Part shown: piece after piece, positions 1 to 6,500 of the stretch | Layout: each line of letters opens with the position of its first letter | How positions within the stretch are numbered: the first letter of the stretch is position 1 | Assembly: GCA_964540515.1 (NCBI GenBank) | Contig: CAZIMS010000018.1 | Coordinates: forward strand, 1-9,170 | DNA: 9,170 nt | Direction of reading: 5' to 3' | Source: JAOAGA01 sp964540515 | GTDB taxonomy: Bacteria; CALINM01 | The notes under the pieces: generated by a model | What the model was told of the DNA's origin: nothing | Seen by the model: the letters and a program-made list of their open reading frames with translations, nothing else | Databases searched by the model: none | Translations under genes and position numbers: made by a program

Positions 1-552
1 GCAACGATTAATAGTTATCAAAGTGGTGCCTGGAATTCGCTCAGCACCTGGGGCAGTGGGTCTGGTCCAATACCGACATCGGATGATTCGGTTAATATTC
101 TAAACGGACATATCATAACAGTTGATGATGATGCTTCGGCAGGAGCAATTGTTATTGCTGCTCCGTCAAGTGGAAAAACTGGTATCGTTATCAACTCGGG
201 CAAGACCTTAACGGTTTTACGTAATATTAGAATGAATGCCCCAACTTCGGCAAATGCTGATTCCATTGATGTTGGAGATGGAACCCTTAATGCTGATTCA
301 ATTAACATTATCGGTGGCACATCTACTAATTACAATTCAAAACTTATTGTTAGAAACGGCACGATTAATGTCACGAAATCAATAGGTTTTTCCGGCACGG
401 CGGCACAGGCACAACTAATTTTTACCAGTGGTGGCACTGGTAATATTAATATCAAAAGGCATCTTAGTAGTGGCGGAACATTAATAACCAACTCATCCGG
501 TACGATTACTTTTAATGGTTCCGGTTCACAAACAATGGGAAGTTACACAACC
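1..552 (+). other. N-terminal beta-solenoid entry region (G8-like W-x5-W start)
   Basis: Residues 1-184 of the visible protein. Near the start is GAWNSLSTWGSG, then P-T-S-D-D-S-V-N-I and a G-H-I-I-T-V-D stretch. This pattern (W, a few residues, W, Gly, Pro, then D-D-x-V-x-I and a GxxxTVD strand) is what I know from the opening of G8-type and related beta-helical domains in bacterial secreted proteins. It is followed by short alternating V/I/L strands with G/N/T turns, for example GKTLTVLRNI and GTINVTKSIGF, as expected for successive solenoid coils. The W-x5-W motif lies only 11 residues into the window, so a signal peptide or another domain could lie just upstream. The G8 assignment is tentative: a profile search could equally return a generic beta-helix family. 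Confidence 0.55.
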
Positions 553-3500
553 TATAATAAAGTTGTTGTCAATACTGCGGGTACAGTTACATTAGCTGGG
601 GCAGCAACAATTAATAGTGATCTAACTATCAGCAGTGGAACATTTAGTGTTTCAACTTATACATTAACCGTCGCAGGTAATCTGACCGTAAATGGCACTT
701 TAGCTGGAAGCGGAGCGATTACTCTAAGTGGTGCTGAAAAAACGATTGATGGGACTGGTTCAATTACCCATACTGGCACGATTACAATTTCAGCGAATAA
801 GACAATTCCAGCCAGTGCGGTTTTAACATTTGCAGGAACACTTTCCATTAGTAGCGGTGTCACAGTTACTAATAATGGAACAATTACTGTTAACGGCAAC
901 ATCAACGGAGGAGCGTCAACTTCAACTTGGATTAATGCTGCAGGGTCAACTTTAAATGTTGGCGGTGCACTTTTGACTACTGGCACTTTAACCGCAAGTG
1001 CCAATCCTAATACGGTTAGTTATATCAGCACAACCGGAACACAAACGGTTAAAGCCACAACTTATCATCATTTGACCATAAATAAATCAGGACAGACTGC
1101 AAACTTAGGTGGAGCAACAACCATTAATGGCAATCTGACCATATTAGCTGGAACCCTGTCCGATGCAAGTTATCAAATTACCGGGTCATCTTCGGGTACA
1201 TTAACCGTTGCATCTGATGCTACTTTACAAATTGGAACCGCGGCAACTGCAACAACATTTCCAACTTTTGGAACATACATCTTGACCGGTAGTACAGTTA
1301 TTTATGGTGCAACTTCTGCTCAAACCATTTCTTCAATCCCAGTCTATCATAATTTAACACTTAATAACTCATCAACCAAAACCGCGAATGGTCATTTAAC
1401 CATAAATGGTTCGCTAACTGTCAATGCCGGTACTTTGGCTGATGGTGGTAATACAATTACCGTTAAAGGTAATGTTACGATGAGCGGAACTCATTCAGGA
1501 GCGGGCAAAATTTATCTAAGTAGCGGGTCAACACCACATACCCTTACTGGAACTGGTACTTATAATAATCTCGAATTAGACGATACACAAGGTGCTATAA
1601 TGGGTGCCAGTTTTACGATTACGGGCATTTTAACTTTGACTAATGGTGTTTATTCAATCGGAGCCAACACCTTAACTCTTAATGGCGATTTTTCTATAAC
1701 TGCTGGTTCAATTTCCGGTGGTCCTTCTTCTAATTTGACTATTGGCGGCTCGGGAGCACAACTAAATTTACCGTCAATTACCAATAATCTTAATAATTTA
1801 ACTATCAATCGTGGTACTGGTATTATACTTACCGCACCACTAACTTTAAGCGGGACATTAACACTTAATAGTGGAATTATTACAACATCATCAACTAATC
1901 TTTTAACTATTACTAACACTTCTACGGGTGCAGTTTCAGGTGGAAGCACAACATCTTATGTTAGAGGTCCTTTAATCAGAACTTTACCGGCGAATTTAGG
2001 TAGTGGTAGTACTTATACATTTCCGATTGGAAAATCGGCTTTGAAACAATTACAATTAGTTAATCCGACAACAACCACTGGAGGAACTGTAACTATCCGC
2101 GCAGAAGTTTTTGATGCCAATTCCGGTGGTTCAGCCGGTACTGGTTTAAGTTCAATCAGAACTGACCGCTACTGGCATGTTGAGATTGTCGCTGGTGCCA
2201 GTAATTTTAATAACACCTCAATCAAATTAGAGGAGAGCGGACTTTTGCCTTATCATCGAATTGGCAAATCTGCAACTCAAACTGGCGCTTATGATTCAAT
2301 TGGTGGTAGTGTAAGTGGTGGTACCATTTTATCTAGCACAATTTCATCGTTGGGATATTTTGTCATCGGCACATCATCGCCAATTAGTGGCACTTGGACT
2401 ATTGGCAGTGGTGGTGATTTTGCGAATTTGAGAACTTTCTTTGATTATATCTCCTCATCAATCATCAGTGGTCCGGTTGTTGGTAATATCATTAGCAATA
2501 TTACTGATAATAACACTGCAACACTTAATCCGTTAAATTATGAAGGTGGTCCCTGGCAAATTAAAATCCAACCTTTTGGAGGTTCACGAACAATTTCAGG
2601 AAGCATTGCCGCGCCATTGATTGATTTAAGTGGAGCTGATTATGTTGTCTTTGATGGTGATAATAAAAATTTGACCCTACGCAACACCAATACATCGGGT
2701 CAAACCATAAGATTTGCTAATGATGCTTGTTATGATACAATCCGCGGTTGTATTATTGAAGGTTGTAATACTCAATCGACCAGCGGAACAATAGTTTTTG
2801 GTACTACGAGTTACTCAACCGGTAACGATTATAATGTTATAACTGATTGTGATATACGAGATCGTAGTGATGCTTCAGCATTCATCCTGAATGCAATCTA
2901 TGCGTCTGGAACGTTGAACAAAGAAAATAATGGAAATATAATTTCTAATTGCAATATCTTTAACTTTTGGTCTGCGAGTGCTTCTTCAAATGGTATATTA
3001 ATAGAAAGTAATAACAGCGATTGGACAATTACGGGCAATAGTTTTTATCAGACAGTTGAGCGAATACCATCCGGTGCTGCCGACCATTGTGCAATACGAA
3101 TTAATGCGACATCAGGTAATAACTTTGTTGTCAGTAATAACTTTATTGGCGGAAGAGAACCCCAATGCGGAGGCAGTGCTTGGACGGTCAGCGGTAATCA
3201 GAATGTTAAATTTTACGGCATCTATCTTAATGTCGGGACTACGATTAATTCAACAATTCAAGGTAATATCATCAAAAATATCAGTTGGTCAAATAGTGGT
3301 GCTGCGACGGGAATTTTCTGGGGTATCGCTGTTCCATTAAACGGTGCAGTTGATATAATTGATAATATAATTGGAGATTCGCTCGGCACTGGTTCAATTA
3401 CGGTTCAAGCCGGATCTTCAGGTGCAATTACTTATGGCATTAATCATAGCACTTCTAATGGTACAATTAATATTTCCAACAACAAAATCGGGTCAATAAC

Positions 3501-6500
3501 CGTTCAAGGAACTACAACATCAATTTCTCATAGTTTTGTTGGTATTTCGGTCAGTCAAGCTGGTTCTGGCAGCACAAGAATTGTTTCTAATAATTTAATT
3601 GGCAGTCGCCTAACTACTAATAGTATTAATGCGATAACTTCTTCGACATCTGCAACCGCCCAATATGTTATTGGTATTCAGAACACAAGTGGCGCAAATC
3701 CGCTACAAATTACCAATAACACAATTGCTAACTTAAATAATAATTATGACGGAACCGCTGCTGCTGGTCAGATTCAAGGTATATATGCACCGTATGGCAT
3801 ATTAACCATTACTGGCAATACGATTAGAAACTTATCTACGACCAGTAGAAATACCGGAACTGGTTCGTCGGCATCAGTCATCGGCATTAATTTTACCGCT
3901 TCTTCTTCTTCGGGGCAGGTAATTTCTCAGAATGTTATTCATTCACTTACTAATTCCGCTACGACCGCCGTAGTCAATGTAATTGGTATTAATTACAATG
4001 GAGTTGCTTCTGGAACGAATTTAATTGCTCGCAATTTTATCCATAGTATCGGGCTTTCAACAACCAGTACTTCAGCGACAATTACCGGAATTAATATTAC
4101 TGCTGGTGTCGCAACTTTTCAAAATAATATGATAAGATTAGGAATCGACGGATTAGGTAATTCAATTACAACTGCTTACACGATTATCGGTATTGCTAAA
4201 GGAACCACCAATAACCAAAAGTTTTTCTTTAACAGTATTTATATTGGTGGTTCCAATATTGGCACGACCGCTACCAATACTTATGCCTTTCGTCGCACTG
4301 CAACCGGCACCGATACATTCTACAATAATATCTTAGTAAATGCTCGGTCTAATGCAACAACCGGTGGCAAACATTATGCGATTGGAATTAATAGTGTGAC
4401 TACTTTTGCTAGTAATTATAATGTTTTTCTGGCTAATGGCACTGGTGGTGTAATGGGGCAAGTTGGTTCAACGGATTATTCGTTTAGTAGTTGGAAAAAT
4501 GAAAATCTTTTAGATTTTAATAGTTTTTGGTCTGACCCGCAATTTATTGACCCCACTGGCAATAGTGCGTCAGTTGACCTACACATTTCACCAACTATTG
4601 CTACTCCGATTGAAGCAAGTGGTTATAATATCCCATACATTACTGATGATTATGATGGACAACTCAGAAGTTCTCTAACTCCTGTTGATATTGGTGCTGA
4701 TGCGGGTAATTTTATGCCATTAGACCTTACTCCGCCAACGATAACATATAGCACCTTACCTAATACTTACCTCCTTGACAACCGTATCTTAAAAGTTAGA
4801 ATCACGGATAATACAAGATTAGCAGTTGATGCGGGCCGAATGCCCAGACTGTACTTTAGGAAAAATCGCAGCGGAAGTTGGTATCAGGATTCAGTAGCGA
4901 CATCAGCCAATGATACCTTTGTATTTACTTTTGACCATTCTAAATTAGGTGGTGTAACCGGTGGCGATACTATCTTCTATTATGTTGCTGCCCAAGATAC
5001 TAATGATAATGTCGCAACCAATCCTATTGGTGGTTCAGGCGCAACTCCACCGGGTTCAATACCACCTGCCTCATTAAATTTTTATTGGATAATTCCGACC
5101 ATGGCGGGAACAAGAACAATTGGCACTGGTGGCAATTTTACGACGCTTAAAGCATTCTTTGATTCAATCAATCTTTCGGTCATTACCGGTCCGCTTACCG
5201 GTATAATTATCAGCAATCTATCCGAAACTCAGTCTTGTGTTCTAAACCAAGTTAGTTATGATATGTATGGACCTTATCCAATTCGGATTGTTCACGATGG
5301 CTCTTCCAAAGCAGTTTATACTATTTCTGGCAATATTGCTAACCCTTTAATTGATTTGAATGGTGCTGATTATATTACCATAGACGGAATTAGTAAAAAT
5401 CTCATCTTGTCTAATACGCATACTTCTGGACAAACAATTCGTTTCCGCAATGATGCAACTTATGATTCGATTATAAATTGTGTGATTCTGGGAGTTAATA
5501 GTTCAACTTCAAGTGGCACAATTGTGATTAGCACCTCAGATTCTACTACAGCTACTACAGGGAATGATTATATTGTAATTAAGAATGACAGTATTGGAAA
5601 TGGCGCAACGATTCCTGCTAATGCAATCTATTCCTCAGGCACTGCTGGAAAAGAAAACGACAATATAATAATAGCCGGTAATAGTATTTATAACTTTACT
5701 ACCTATGGTGTAAGGGTCACTGGCACAGGTAATGGTAGTAATTGGATTATTGATAATAATAGTTTTTATTATACCCAGATTGCGACCACTTCACACACCA
5801 TAATAAGTTTTGCTCCGGGCATTGTATCTAATAATAACATTATTTCGGGTAATTTTATTGGTGGTAGTGCGCAACGGTGCGGTGGCTCGGCTTGGACCAA
5901 TAGTAGCATTGCGTTAGAAAGGGCAATTTATCTTGATGTTGGCTCTTCGCAAACGACATTTGTTAAGAACAACATAATTCAGAATTTCAACTTGAGTAGT
6001 ACTACGGCTCAAAATGCCTTTGAAGGAATTAAAATAAATGCCGGCTTAGTTACGGTAACCGAAAACTTAATTGGTGACACGCTTGGTTCAACCACCATCA
6101 CCGTTGCTGGTGGAACCGGGACAACAACGCCCGGTTGGATATACGCAATTCTTAATAATTCTTCCTCACCAGTTTCAATAACCAATAATAAAATCTCGTG
6201 GCTAATTACATCACGAGTTTTTTCTTATATTAATGCGATTTTTCATAATCCATCAACAACTTCAGGCAGGGCAACGATAAGCGGTAATGTGATTAACAAT
6301 CTTTCCACAATGTCCGGCTTGAATGTTTATAATCATAATTATATTGCCATGAATGGAATCTATGTCGCAACCTCCACTAATAATCTGATTGAAAATAACA
6401 TTATTAGTGGTTTACGAATTATGAATAGTGCGGCGAATGCTCCAAGTAACTGGGGAATCGTGTTTACCACTCAAAACTCCAGTGGCAAAATCAGCAAAAA

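Noticed and set aside
18..1004. Minus-strand open frames of about 100 codons at 18-320 and 657-1004
   Set aside because: Both lie opposite the main frame, have hydrophobic Val/Pro/Leu-rich translations expected from the complement of Thr/Asn/Gly-rich codons, and match no family I know.
1650..1949. Minus-strand open frame of 99 codons
   Set aside because: Antisense shadow of the Y-x-N-L-T-I-N repeats with the same artificial Val/Leu/Pro composition.
3056..3340. Forward frame 2 open frame of 94 codons starting with ATG
   Set aside because: It overlaps beta-helix module 1 out of frame, at a place where frame 1 carries conserved blocks shared with module 2 (FIGG, CGGSAWT).
3899..3911. CTT triplet run (13 bases) as a phase-variation tract
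   Set aside because: Only about four triplets, in frame, encoding a short Ser run in a loop; a length change would not switch the gene off. No homopolymer of seven or more that could drive frameshifting was noticed.
5101..5103. ATG at the start of beta-helix module 2 as a possible start of a separate gene
   Set aside because: No purine-rich ribosome binding site precedes it (upstream bases encode the Ig-like domain exit), frame 1 is open through it, and no signal peptide follows.
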